From the NCBI GenBank assembly GCA_913055735.1, contig CAJXKD010000001.1:62001-126000 (forward strand): DNA of 64,000 bases, in the 5' to 3' direction. This DNA is from an uncultured Rhodospirillales bacterium. Lineage in GTDB: Bacteria > Pseudomonadota > Alphaproteobacteria > Rhodospirillales > UBA2165. Made by a program: the position numbers and the translations under genes. Of the stretch, positions 16,552 through 27,612 are shown in pieces. The notes beneath the pieces were generated by a model that had not been told where the DNA came from, did not search any database, and saw nothing but the letters and a program-made list of their open reading frames with translations. Within the stretch, counting starts at the first letter, position 1, and the number at the start of each line of letters is the position of its first letter.

Positions 16552-17625
16552 TTACATATTCTTTTCGTCGTATTTCTTGACCAGCGCTTCGGCATCCGCC
16601 ATCAGCGCAGGACCGTCGACACCGATCTTCTTCATCTCGGCGAACCAACGCTCGGCGACCGGCTTCTGCAAGGCGCGCAGCTTGTTGGTCTCGGCTTCCG
16701 ACAAGGTCGAGAACTTGTTCTTCTTCTTCGATTCGACAACCTTGCGGCCGGGAACTTCGATGTCTTCCCAGTTCTGACCCGCCCATTCGGCGATGCTGTG
16801 ACGGGCGTTGTTGTCGATCACCGTCTTCAGATCCGGCGGCAGCTTGTCGTAGCTGGCCTTATTCATCAGATAGGTGAAGATCGAGGTGCTGAGCCGGGGC
16901 GTCGGCTGCGCAAGATCGGTGAAGTAGCTTACCAGATCCTGGGTTTTCACCGCCGGGGCGATTTCATATGGCAGGAGAACGCCTTCGACCACGCCCTTGG
17001 ACAGAGCGGACGGAATCTGCGGCAGCGGCAGACCGATGCCGACCGAGCCCATTTCTTCCAGCATCCACACGCCGACACGCGTCGGGGCGCGCAGCTTGCG
17101 GTCCTTCAGGTCCTCGAATTTCGTGACCGGGAATTTGGTCTGAAACAGGAAGCCTTGCTGCGCATGCGGGAGCAGCATGTGGAAGTCCTTGTACTCGTCG
17201 GTCAGGTGCTTATCGAAGAAGTCCTGAAGCGCGAGAGTGGTCGACCGGGCGTTGCGGTGCACGAACGGCAGCTCGAACACTTCCGTCTTGGGGAACCGGC
17301 CCGGCGTGTAGCCCGGCAGGGTCCACACGATATCGACGACGCCGTCCTTCACCTGATCAGCGAGTTGCGGCGGCTTGCCACCGAGCTGCTGGGCCCAATA
17401 GCCCTGCACCTTGATGCGGCCGTTGGATTCCTTTTGGACCTTCTCGATCCACGGAATCATGAAGGTCTTCACCGGATTGGCCACCGGCGGCAGGAAGGTG
17501 TGCAGCTTCAGCGTCACTTCCTGCGCGGTAGCGGACGGTGCCGTCACGCCAAACGCGGCCACGGCCGCAGACAAGGTCAGCGCCGATACAAGCACCTTCC
17601 TCGGTAGGTTGATGAGAATTTTCAT
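16552..17625 (-). CDS. TRAP transporter DctP-type substrate-binding protein
   Basis: The protein has 357 residues. It has a Sec signal peptide (1-31, ending PSATAQE), then a DctP fold with LHTFLPP near the mature N-terminus and the family stretch RKLRAPTRVGVWMLEEMG, whose Arg normally binds the substrate carboxylate. The start is the ATG at 17625, with GGGGAG upstream; the longer frame has no such site. It lies downstream of a TAXI-type fused permease on the same strand but belongs to a different binding-protein family and has no dctQ or dctM of its own here. Mature protein acts in the periplasm; the ligand is unknown. Confidence 0.9.
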   Translation of the reverse strand: MKILINLPRKVLVSALTLSAAVAAFGVTAPSATAQEVTLKLHTFLPPVANPVKTFMIPWIEKVQKESNGRIKVQGYWAQQLGGKPPQLADQVKDGVVDIVWTLPGYTPGRFPKTEVFELPFVHRNARSTTLALQDFFDKHLTDEYKDFHMLLPHAQQGFLFQTKFPVTKFEDLKDRKLRAPTRVGVWMLEEMGSVGIGLPLPQIPSALSKGVVEGVLLPYEIAPAVKTQDLVSYFTDLAQPTPRLSTSIFTYLMNKASYDKLPPDLKTVIDNNARHSIAEWAGQNWEDIEVPGRKVVESKKKNKFSTLSEAETNKLRALQKPVAERWFAEMKKIGVDGPALMADAEALVKKYDEKNM

Positions 17626-17959
17626 GGTCTCCCCTCTCACAGTTAAACTCTCCGGTTTCTTAACCGGCATTTCGTTTTTTCCGGCGCCGCCGTCCTTTGT
17701 CAGGCAAGGAACGACAGGTCCCGAAACAGTGAACAAATATAGTGATCGATTTAGCCGCCCTATACGGACATCGGGCCTATTCGAGCCTCTCTTAATCCAG
17801 GTTCCCCTATACCTGCCCCGTTCCTACGGGTGTTGCTTCTTTATCGGCCTTAAAAGCCTATAGACCTAAACCTATAGGAGAAATGACCTTAAGCCAAGTG
17901 GGTATAGGCCCACCAGACGGCGATAGGCCGATCCGCTTCAGCGGCTGATTTTTGCCAAA
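17626..17959. other. 334-base intergenic region between permease and dctP
   Basis: No credible gene is visible. The region must hold the 5' end and probably the promoter of dctP (transcribed leftwards). It contains repeated CCTATA words, listed separately. I see no terminator for the permease gene, so read-through from it is possible. Confidence 0.5.
17759..17908. promoter_or_regulatory. Cluster of CCTATA(C/G) words upstream of dctP
   Basis: CCTATAC occurs at 17759 and 17806, CCTATAG at 17857, the 8-base palindrome CCTATAGG at 17871-17878, and GGTATAGG at 17901-17908, which is the reverse complement of the copy at 17806. Five related words within 150 bases suggest a multi-site operator, although the binding protein is unknown. 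Confidence 0.4.
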
Positions 17960-19918
17960 TTAGGCGATTGCGGGGGTTCGAGCGAGACGCTGTGCCTTGA
18001 GATAATTGAACCCGATAAGCGCCAACGCGACAATAAACGCCGGCCAATGGATCCAGGGGTCGATTACCACCACTAAAATCACGAGAACAAGGCGGAGCGC
18101 CGCCTCGGGCAGCTTGATCGGTATGGCGTCGTACAGGCTGAAAGCGCTGGTCATCAGCCACAAACCGACGGTGATCCGGACCAGGATGGAAATCAGCGTG
18201 CCAAGCTCGAAGCCGCCCGCTTCCTCGACCAACAGAATGTCCGGGTAATAGGCGAACACGAAGGGCACCAGCAGGATCGCCGCCCCGATGCGGATGGCCA
18301 TGAAGCCCGTTTTCAAGGGGCCTGCCCCGGCGATCGACGCACCGGCGTAGGCCGCGATGGAAACCGGCGGCGTTATCGCCGACGAACAGCCGAAATAGAA
18401 CACGAACATATGTGCCACCAGAAGCCCGAGGCCGAGTTTGGTCAACGTCGGTCCGAGGATCAGGATGATCGTCAGATAGGCCGGCAAGGTCGGCATGCCC
18501 ATGCCGAACACAATGGCTGTGACGGCGGTAACTGCGAGCGCAATGAACAACGAATGCCCGAGTAGGAAATCAACCGAATTGGCGAGCCGGATAGGCAGGC
18601 CGGTCGAGGTGAGGACGGCGAGCACGACGCCGACAACGCCAACCGCTATCAACAATTCCGAAAATTGGATGCCGCCCCTGGCCATGCCCTCGACGACGCG
18701 GACGGGCTGTGAGCGCACCTCGCGACTGAAAAACGACGCCGGGATCATATAGAGCACCGCAAACACACCCGCCGCCGATGCCGACAAACCATGTAACAAC
18801 GCCGCCACGATGACGGCGATGGCGCCCACCAATATCAGGAGGTTGGTGACGTCACCGACCATGAGGGCGGCCGCATTGCCGTCGCCGGTGGTCTGAATGT
18901 TCAACCGCCGGGATTCGAAAGTAACGGTAAAAAACAGGCTGAGATAATAGAGCAGCGCCGGAATGATCGCCGCGACGATGATCACCAGATACGAAACCTC
19001 CAACGTATCGGCCATGATCAGCGCGGCCGCACCCATGATCGGCGGCATGATCTGGCCGCCCGTGGAGGCGGTCGCTTCGATCGCCCCGGCGAATGTCGGC
19101 GTGAACCCCCGTTTTTTGATCATCGGAATCGTCATCACGCCGGTACCGACGACATTGGCCACAGGCACGCCGGACATCGTGCCGAACAGGCTGGACGCCA
19201 GTACTGCTGCATGGGCCGGACCGCCCCTTGTACGCCGGGTGGCCATGAAGGCGAAGCGGATCAGCGATCCGCCCACGCCCGTCGCCTCCAACATGGCGCC
19301 GAAGACGATGAACGGGAAGACGGTAAAGGTGACGACCTCAAAAATCTGGCCCAAGGCGCCCTTGGAGAGGTTGAACCAGACGTCTTCGGCGAACTGTTCC
19401 TCGAAGGTCATGGGCAGGATATTAAAAATCCAGGGCGCGTATTCACCGGTGAAGTAATAACCCACCATGATGATGCCGAAGATGGCCAACGGCGCGCCCC
19501 ATATCCGCCAGCATAGGAGGATCAGCAACACCACACCGGTCAAGGTGATCCACGAATGGATGGGATCGAAGAAAAACAGAGCTTCCTGAATCTGCAGGTT
19601 GACCACTGCGAATTGGTAGGCGACCCAGGCGGTCCCAACGACGATCGCCGCATCCACGAGTCCCCCGATCCAAACGAACCGTGGGTATCTCTCCGCTGCC
19701 AGCTTGGTAAAACCCTGGGTAAACAGGATAACCAGCGTCGCCACCATCAAGATGATCGCGCGCAGATATTCGGCCTGAAAGGGACCCACGGCCTTGATGA
19801 ACCAAAACGTCGGCATGGAGTTGACCAACGACGTCACCGCCATCGCGAATCCGATAACAAGGGCAAGCCGAGGTGCGAAATAGAAGTATTTTGCCAGGGT
19901 CGGGTTTTGGCCGGTCAT
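17960..19918 (-). CDS. TRAP transporter fused permease (small + large subunit; TAXI type)
   Basis: The protein has 652 residues with many hydrophobic segments. About four N-terminal helices correspond to the DctQ-like small subunit and the remainder to the DctM-like large subunit (VFPFIVFGAMLEATGVG, GTMSGVPVANVVGTGVMTIP, GMGMPTLPAYLTIILILGP). Such fusions serve TAXI-type binding proteins, and one is encoded 137 bases upstream. It imports a small, usually carboxylate, solute driven by an ion gradient. ATG 19918 is preferred; a GTG at 19963 would add 15 residues including three consecutive Cys, which looks unlikely. Confidence 0.9.
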   Translation of the reverse strand: MTGQNPTLAKYFYFAPRLALVIGFAMAVTSLVNSMPTFWFIKAVGPFQAEYLRAIILMVATLVILFTQGFTKLAAERYPRFVWIGGLVDAAIVVGTAWVAYQFAVVNLQIQEALFFFDPIHSWITLTGVVLLILLCWRIWGAPLAIFGIIMVGYYFTGEYAPWIFNILPMTFEEQFAEDVWFNLSKGALGQIFEVVTFTVFPFIVFGAMLEATGVGGSLIRFAFMATRRTRGGPAHAAVLASSLFGTMSGVPVANVVGTGVMTIPMIKKRGFTPTFAGAIEATASTGGQIMPPIMGAAALIMADTLEVSYLVIIVAAIIPALLYYLSLFFTVTFESRRLNIQTTGDGNAAALMVGDVTNLLILVGAIAVIVAALLHGLSASAAGVFAVLYMIPASFFSREVRSQPVRVVEGMARGGIQFSELLIAVGVVGVVLAVLTSTGLPIRLANSVDFLLGHSLFIALAVTAVTAIVFGMGMPTLPAYLTIILILGPTLTKLGLGLLVAHMFVFYFGCSSAITPPVSIAAYAGASIAGAGPLKTGFMAIRIGAAILLVPFVFAYYPDILLVEEAGGFELGTLISILVRITVGLWLMTSAFSLYDAIPIKLPEAALRLVLVILVVVIDPWIHWPAFIVALALIGFNYLKAQRLARTPAIA

Positions 19919-20054
19919 GGGAAGGCTTTCACGAATGGGCTTAAAGCAACAGCAGCGGGACACCCCCGCATTGGTACAGTGAGTGCCCCTGCTGCATTTC
20001 AGTCAGCGAAGGATGCGATGCGTCCTAGCTCTCGCTTAGCTTAGCTTTGCTCGC

Positions 20055-21086
20055 CTAACTCTGCCCCGGGGGGACCAGGTTTGCGGGTACCTTGACGCCT
20101 TTTTCCTTGAAATATTTGTACGCCCCCGGATGCAAAGGCACGTTTAGCGTCGCAAACGGATCCTTCAACGAAACACTCCGGAATGCCGGGTTATTCTTGT
20201 GAATTTCTTCGATGTTGTCGAAGAACGACGCGGTGATCTTATAAATCACGTCGTCAGGCACGTGCTTGCCCGCGATCTGCATCAGGCCGAGACCCGGCAT
20301 GGGCATATCCTTGTCGTTACCCTTCAAACCCGGATAGGCACCGGCCTTGAGCGTCGTTAGCAGATTGCCGGCCTTCGTGACGAACTTCTGCATGCCGGGT
20401 TTCTTCATATCTTCCGGTGTCACCGGCAGAATGCGCAAGGTCCGGATACTCTGAAGTTCCTCCACCAAGGCGGACGGAATCGTCATCGGACGCATGTAAA
20501 CGTCGAACTGCCCATCCCGCATGCCGGGCTGGGCGCCGGGCCAGTTGAGGCGGACCGCGGTATAGTCGACGTTGGGCTTGTAGCCGGTCATGGCTTGGAT
20601 GAACTGCTCCATGTCCTGGGCGGCGGCGCCTGACGGCGGCCCGGTGAAGACTTTTTTACCCTTCAGATCTTCCCAGGTCCTGACCGGGGATTCGTCCCAG
20701 ACCATGGCGAGGAACACGCCGCAGCTATACCCCCACATGCCGCGCAAGTTGGCGGCGAGAGCGCTGGACTTTTCCTTGCCCAAGCTCTTGTACATAGCGG
20801 CGCCGGCCTTCATGAAATTGTACGGCGCCGGCACCGCCGAGGTTACGTCGATGCGGCCCTGACCTGCGAGCATCATGGATTTGGTCAAGGTCTTGCCGTC
20901 GTTAACCTGCATGTTGATGCCGCTGCGGCTGGCATACTTAGCGCTAATCACGGTAATCACCTGCGGACACCCGCCGGCGGTTTCCACCTTCACGCTCTGG
21001 GCGGCGGCAGGCGCAATGGCGCCAGCTGTCAGCAACGCACCAAGTGCCGCGCCTGCAAATAATTTTCGAGGAAATTGAAAGCTCAT
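20055..21086 (-). CDS. TAXI-family TRAP transporter substrate-binding protein
   Basis: The protein has 343 residues. It has a signal peptide to about 29 (APAAAQS) followed by a TAXI fold: the early GGCPQVITVISAKYASRSG and later GPPSGAAAQDMEQFIQAMTGY fit the family. It is the periplasmic partner of the fused permease just downstream. The gene is divergent from a MarR regulator across a 143-base spacer that holds a symmetrical operator-like sequence, so ligand-dependent control by MarR is plausible. The ligand is not deducible. Confidence 0.9.
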   Translation of the reverse strand: MSFQFPRKLFAGAALGALLTAGAIAPAAAQSVKVETAGGCPQVITVISAKYASRSGINMQVNDGKTLTKSMMLAGQGRIDVTSAVPAPYNFMKAGAAMYKSLGKEKSSALAANLRGMWGYSCGVFLAMVWDESPVRTWEDLKGKKVFTGPPSGAAAQDMEQFIQAMTGYKPNVDYTAVRLNWPGAQPGMRDGQFDVYMRPMTIPSALVEELQSIRTLRILPVTPEDMKKPGMQKFVTKAGNLLTTLKAGAYPGLKGNDKDMPMPGLGLMQIAGKHVPDDVIYKITASFFDNIEEIHKNNPAFRSVSLKDPFATLNVPLHPGAYKYFKEKGVKVPANLVPPGQS

Positions 21087-21123
21087 TGTCGTCTCCCTAT
21101 AGTCAGCCTGTTGTTGTTTTAAT

Positions 21124-21137
21124 GGTGAATTTTCACC
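21124..21137. promoter_or_regulatory. Candidate MarR operator in the divergent spacer
   Basis: GGTGAA-TT-TTCACC is a symmetrical 14-mer with 6-base arms, 38 bases upstream of the TAXI gene start and 93 bases before the MarR start. Short palindromes in such a spacer are the usual targets of MarR dimers. The identification rests on symmetry and position only. Confidence 0.45.
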
Positions 21138-21229
21138 TATATTATTCCGGTGTTAGATAGAGAGTCAAAGCGTTCGACACCAAAATGAACGGAAAAGTGA
21201 AAAAGCGCCCAACTAAACGGTAAGGGGAA

Positions 21230-21781
21230 ATGGCTGGGAATCCCGACAGTACCAGAAACGAAATGCGCGAGATCGGCATCGTGGAGGATTTGGTGGAAGC
21301 CAGTCTGTCCCCCAAGAATGCACCGGTAATCGACTTCGATCCCTATGATTGGCCTATAGCGTGGCTCGCCGCCATCGAACGGCAGCACATGCGCAATTCG
21401 ACCGAGATGCTGACAGCGCAAAATTTGCATCACCGCGAGTTCCGCATCCTGATCTGGCTGGGCCGGGATCCGGGTGTGGGGGTCGGCGCCCTCGCGGAAT
21501 GCGTCGGCCTGGAACGTCCAACGGTGAGCAAGATGGTCGATCGGCTGGTCGAGCAGCGCCTGCTCGAACGGCGTCGTCACCCTCATGACGGCCGCCGCAC
21601 GGCGCTGTACCTCACCGACGAAGGCCGCCGCAAACTGGACCAGGCTATCCCGTTTGTCCGGGGGTTGTTGGGAAATTACTTTCACGGCCTTTCAGCCGAA
21701 GAACAGGAGACCCTGATGCGGCTCCTGAAAAAGTTCGGCAAGAACGTCAAGAATGCCTCTCTCCCCCTCGCGGCGGAGTAG
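21230..21781 (+). CDS. MarR-family transcriptional regulator
   Basis: The protein has 183 residues. A winged helix-turn-helix lies at about 80-150: VGALAECVGLERPTVSKMVDRLVEQRLLERR is the recognition part and HDGRRTALYLTDEG the wing. The N-terminal extension of about 45 residues is longer than in minimal MarR proteins and might contact ligand or dimer partner. AAGGGG lies upstream of the ATG. It is divergent from the TAXI transporter genes and probably regulates them and itself. Confidence 0.88.
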   Translation: MAGNPDSTRNEMREIGIVEDLVEASLSPKNAPVIDFDPYDWPIAWLAAIERQHMRNSTEMLTAQNLHHREFRILIWLGRDPGVGVGALAECVGLERPTVSKMVDRLVEQRLLERRRHPHDGRRTALYLTDEGRRKLDQAIPFVRGLLGNYFHGLSAEEQETLMRLLKKFGKNVKNASLPLAAE

Positions 21782-21812
21782 CCTGCCTTCTTCTCTCAAC
21801 GATCTTGGAAAA

Positions 21813-21888
21813 TGGTGGGTGCACTAGGACTCGAACCTAGGACCCGCTGCTTAAAAGGCAGCTGCTCTACCACCTGAGCTATGCACCC
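21813..21888 (-). tRNA. tRNA-Lys (UUU)
   Basis: It is 76 nt including an encoded CCA. The acceptor arm GGGTGCA pairs with TGCACCC, the anticodon loop is CUUUUAA with anticodon UUU at 21853-21855, and the T-arm carries GGTTCGAGTCC. All arms pair. It stands alone between the marR and cocE-like genes. I see no adjacent integrase or repeated 3' end that would mark it as an integration site. Confidence 0.97.
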
Positions 21889-21966
21889 ATCCTCAAGAAG
21901 GGCGGCACCTTACGGAGGCCGGTCGGCAGGGTCAATATAGGATTGCCGGCTTGCCGCGCCAAATCC

Positions 21967-23727
21967 CTATTTCTTTGGAATCACGGGCAAAAGCAGGTAC
22001 GCGGCACGATCCGGTCCGGTGTGCAGAGTGACCGTATTGTCGAAGATTTCCGGCGGCCGGTCGCGGGGATCGTCATGCAGGAACGGCCCGCATCCCGTCA
22101 GCGCGTTCTTGAAGTTGCTCAACCGCTCACCGTCCGTCGCGCCGGCCCATTCATAGTCGCCGCCGCGCACATTGAGGCGAATCGTATAGCCCTTGGGTAC
22201 GACGATGGAGGTCGGCCAAATTTCCACATCCAATTCCACCACCTCACCGGGCTGCAATGACTGCTTCTCGTCGTGGGTGTGATAGGGCCGGTAGGGCTCC
22301 GACAGGTCCGGATCGAGCTTTCGATGCGAGGCGCGCAACCACCCCTGGGCCACCGGTGTATGCGGATCGATGGCGCCCTGGAACACCACTTCCTCGCCAT
22401 CCGGGTCATAGACACCCACCACCAGGAACAGATCGGCATCCTCCGTCGAAGACGAGGCCCACAGCTTGGCCGCAAGCGGCCCGGTGATTTCCGTGTCCTC
22501 GTCCAAAGGCGGGGTCGAGAAGAAGACGCCGTCACCCATGGCGGCATAGTCGAGGCTCGCGCCCTCCGCCGGCGGTTCGGGCCGGAGGCTCATATCGCCC
22601 GGATGGAGATAAAGTGTCGTCCATTCCGTATGCGGGATCGGCCAGTCCTCTTCTCCGCGCGGCACGAATTCATCGGTATGACGCACCAGAAGCTGCACAC
22701 GCGGCGACTTGTCCCAGCCGTTGTCTTCGCCCTTGAGGAAGTGATCGAAGAATTTGAGCTGAATTTCGCGGCCGTAGTCGGTGTAGAACTCCGTCCAATG
22801 TTCGATGCCATGCACTTCCAGCCATTTGTCCTTGGAAGCGGACTGCACGAAGCCTTCGAAGTTGCCGCGCGGGTGCAGACCTTGCCCGCCCCAGTTGGCG
22901 GACGACAGAAGCGGCACGTCGATGTTCTCCCATATCGGCGAGCGTTCCCTGTGATACGCATCGTCCATGGGATGGGCGCAAATCTCGTCGCCGAACGCAC
23001 AGCGGTTGGCGGCAAGCTCTTCCTCGCTGAGCGTTTCCGGCCCGCAAACCAGATCGCCGTGCACGCGGCTGCGCGGCCCGTTCTCGCCGAGGCCGTATTG
23101 CACGGTGCGCACCTGCATGTCGTACCAATTTGCCCAAAAGGTGCACAGAATGCCGCCGTGATGGGTCATATCGCGGTACCAGTCGGCGGCGCCTTCCCAG
23201 ATGCACAGCGCCGCGAGATGCGGCGGGCGTTTCGACGCCACATGCCACTGATTGCTGCCGTAATAGGAAATGCCGTTGAGCCCGACGCGGCCGTTGCTCC
23301 ACGGCTGCTTCCCCGCCCATTCGATGCAGTCGTAAAAATCCTGCGTCTCGCGTGCCGAAAAGTGGTTGATATAGCCCGGCGAACGGCCGCAGCCGCGTGA
23401 ATCGACACGCACGACGGCGTAACCTTCGGGCACCCATTTCTCCGGGTCGACCACTTCCCAGGCTTGGTAGAGGTTCGATGAATTGGCGGGCACGTCCGGG
23501 TGCTCTTCCGCCATGCGTTCCCAGGCACTGGGATACCCGTCCTGGAAAGCGAGACCCTTGGCATAGGGGCCATAGCTGAGAATGACGGGATAACGACCTT
23601 CGTCCCCGTCTTCATTTCCTATGGGCAGGAACACGTCCGCCCGCAGGATCAGCCCGTCGTCCATTTCTATGGGAACATCCCAGGCGATGCGCATGGCATC
23701 GCGAATCTCGCTAACGGAATCCGGCAC
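21967..23727 (-). CDS. CocE/NonD-family alpha/beta hydrolase
   Basis: The protein has 586 residues: an N-terminal S15-type alpha/beta hydrolase domain and a C-terminal jelly-roll (X-Pro dipeptidyl-peptidase C-terminal domain), as in cocaine esterase and acylase relatives. The oxyanion and early core stretch ILSYGPYAKG and DSRGCGRSPG precede the nucleophile in NGRVGLNGISYYG (Ser at about 153). There is no signal peptide. The family hydrolyses esters or amides of diverse compounds; no substrate is indicated. It is transcribed towards the tRNA gene. Confidence 0.88.
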   Translation of the reverse strand: MPDSVSEIRDAMRIAWDVPIEMDDGLILRADVFLPIGNEDGDEGRYPVILSYGPYAKGLAFQDGYPSAWERMAEEHPDVPANSSNLYQAWEVVDPEKWVPEGYAVVRVDSRGCGRSPGYINHFSARETQDFYDCIEWAGKQPWSNGRVGLNGISYYGSNQWHVASKRPPHLAALCIWEGAADWYRDMTHHGGILCTFWANWYDMQVRTVQYGLGENGPRSRVHGDLVCGPETLSEEELAANRCAFGDEICAHPMDDAYHRERSPIWENIDVPLLSSANWGGQGLHPRGNFEGFVQSASKDKWLEVHGIEHWTEFYTDYGREIQLKFFDHFLKGEDNGWDKSPRVQLLVRHTDEFVPRGEEDWPIPHTEWTTLYLHPGDMSLRPEPPAEGASLDYAAMGDGVFFSTPPLDEDTEITGPLAAKLWASSSTEDADLFLVVGVYDPDGEEVVFQGAIDPHTPVAQGWLRASHRKLDPDLSEPYRPYHTHDEKQSLQPGEVVELDVEIWPTSIVVPKGYTIRLNVRGGDYEWAGATDGERLSNFKNALTGCGPFLHDDPRDRPPEIFDNTVTLHTGPDRAAYLLLPVIPKK

Positions 23728-23747
23728 ACTACTCTCCCTGTCGATAG

Positions 23748-23769
23748 CCGCCCCTTCAAACCGGGGCGG
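23748..23769. repeat. Inverted repeat between coaD and the cocE-like gene
   Basis: CCGCCCC and GGGGCGG arms with an eight-base spacer lie in the 68-base gap downstream of coaD. No T-run follows in the coaD direction, so it is a stem-loop candidate and not a proven terminator. Confidence 0.35.
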
Positions 23770-23795
23770 TCAATGTCTTATAGAAGAGTGGCAGG

Positions 23796-24311
23796 TTATT
23801 CGGCGGCGGGCTTTCCGGCAAGCTTTTCGGCCATACGCTCCACCACCCGGGGTGACACGAACGGCTTGATATCGCCGCCCAGACTGTGGATTTCCTTGAC
23901 CAGCCGCGAGGAAATGAACTGGTGCTTTTCCGACGCCATGAGGAACACCGTCTCGACGGTCGGATCGAGATGAGCGTTCATGCCGGTCATTTGGAACTCA
24001 TACTCGAAGTCGGAAACCGCCCGCAGGCCGCGCACGATCAAGCCGGCGCCGCACGATTGGGCAAAATGCATCAACAGGCTGTCGAAAGGCCGCACCTCGA
24101 TCTTGGTGCCGTCACCGGTGGTCAGCTGATCGATCTCCGCCTGGACCATGTCGACGCGTTCCTCGAGGGAGAACAGCGGCCCCTTGCCGGCATTGACCGC
24201 GACGCCGACGACGAGGTGGTCCACCACCCGCGTGGCACGGCTGATAATATCGATGTGGCCCTTGGTAATGGGGTCGAACGTGCCCGGATAAACGCCGATA
24301 CGGCTCGCCAT
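23796..24311 (-). CDS. coaD: Phosphopantetheine adenylyltransferase CoaD
   Basis: The protein has 171 residues, normal for CoaD, which adenylates 4'-phosphopantetheine in coenzyme A synthesis. The nucleotidyltransferase motif T16-K-G-H19 lies in YPGTFDPITKGH, and VRGLRAVSDFEYEFQM and ISSRLVKEIHSLGG complete the active site. The ATG at 24311 is the start; the frame extends upstream without family similarity. It is 84 bases after gyrA on the same strand, a common alphaproteobacterial arrangement. Confidence 0.96.
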   Translation of the reverse strand: MASRIGVYPGTFDPITKGHIDIISRATRVVDHLVVGVAVNAGKGPLFSLEERVDMVQAEIDQLTTGDGTKIEVRPFDSLLMHFAQSCGAGLIVRGLRAVSDFEYEFQMTGMNAHLDPTVETVFLMASEKHQFISSRLVKEIHSLGGDIKPFVSPRVVERMAEKLAGKPAAE

Positions 24312-24395
24312 CTTGTCTTTCCCCTCTTCTTCCGTTCCTGGTGCCGGCAATCGTTCGAAGCGCCGGTTCTGATCTTTATATCCTACTTGCCGGCA

Positions 24396-27275
<2,880 letters not shown>

Positions 27276-27336
27276 GCGCGTATATCCTAGCTGTTACCGG
27301 GACGTGGCCGAGCGGCCGAATAGGGGCAGAATCTGC

Positions 27337-27423
27337 ATGGCAATTTATAGCAAATTCAACGTTTTAGGACAACCGGCGCCAATCGAAATCGACACCCAAG
27401 AAAGCGCTCATAAGGCATTGTAA
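27337..27423 (+). CDS. Possible 28-residue small protein
   Basis: ATG follows AGGGGCAG at suitable spacing and the frame ends with TAA after 28 codons. The peptide (MAIYSKFNVLGQPAPIEI...) is mixed polar with no membrane segment. Codon use is AT-richer than the neighbours. No family is recognised; it could be a chance frame in the gyrA spacer. Confidence 0.25.
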   Translation: MAIYSKFNVLGQPAPIEIDTQESAHKAL

Positions 27424-27443
27424 TACAAAAGGTTTTCAAGCCT

Positions 27444-27464
27444 CTTCCGTCTCAATTCCGGAAG
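27444..27464. repeat. Inverted repeat in the gyrA-MFS spacer
   Basis: CTTCCG-TCTCAATTC-CGGAAG lies 149 bases before the MFS start. Outer AAGCC and GGCTT segments could extend it with bulges. Function is unknown. Confidence 0.3.
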
Positions 27465-27612
27465 ATATATGGGGCTTCCTTAAGAAAAGCAAAGAGGGAC
27501 GAAATTTCGCGCGAATCGCGCCATAGCAGACCCTGGCCACACCCCGGCCATTCCTTGTCCCATGCAGGGTTTTGAATTCTTTTGCCTTGCCAGGAATCCT
27601 GCCGTTCCTTAA

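Larger units (their letters stand above)
27276..27612. other. 337-base spacer between gyrA and the MFS gene
   Basis: This AT-rich divergent region presumably carries the gyrA and MFS promoters. It holds a 28-codon open frame (listed separately) and an inverted repeat CTTCCG/CGGAAG at 27444-27464. A GTGGCCGAGCGG string near 27303 resembles a tRNA D-arm, but no tRNA folds around it. Confidence 0.5.

Noticed and set aside
21813-23727. Integrated element at tRNA-Lys
   Set aside because: No integrase, no repeated tRNA 3' end and ordinary metabolic genes on both sides.
27295-27375. tRNA-like string GTGGCCGAGCGG near 27303
   Set aside because: It resembles a Ser/Leu tRNA D-arm, but no acceptor, anticodon or T-arm pairs with it.
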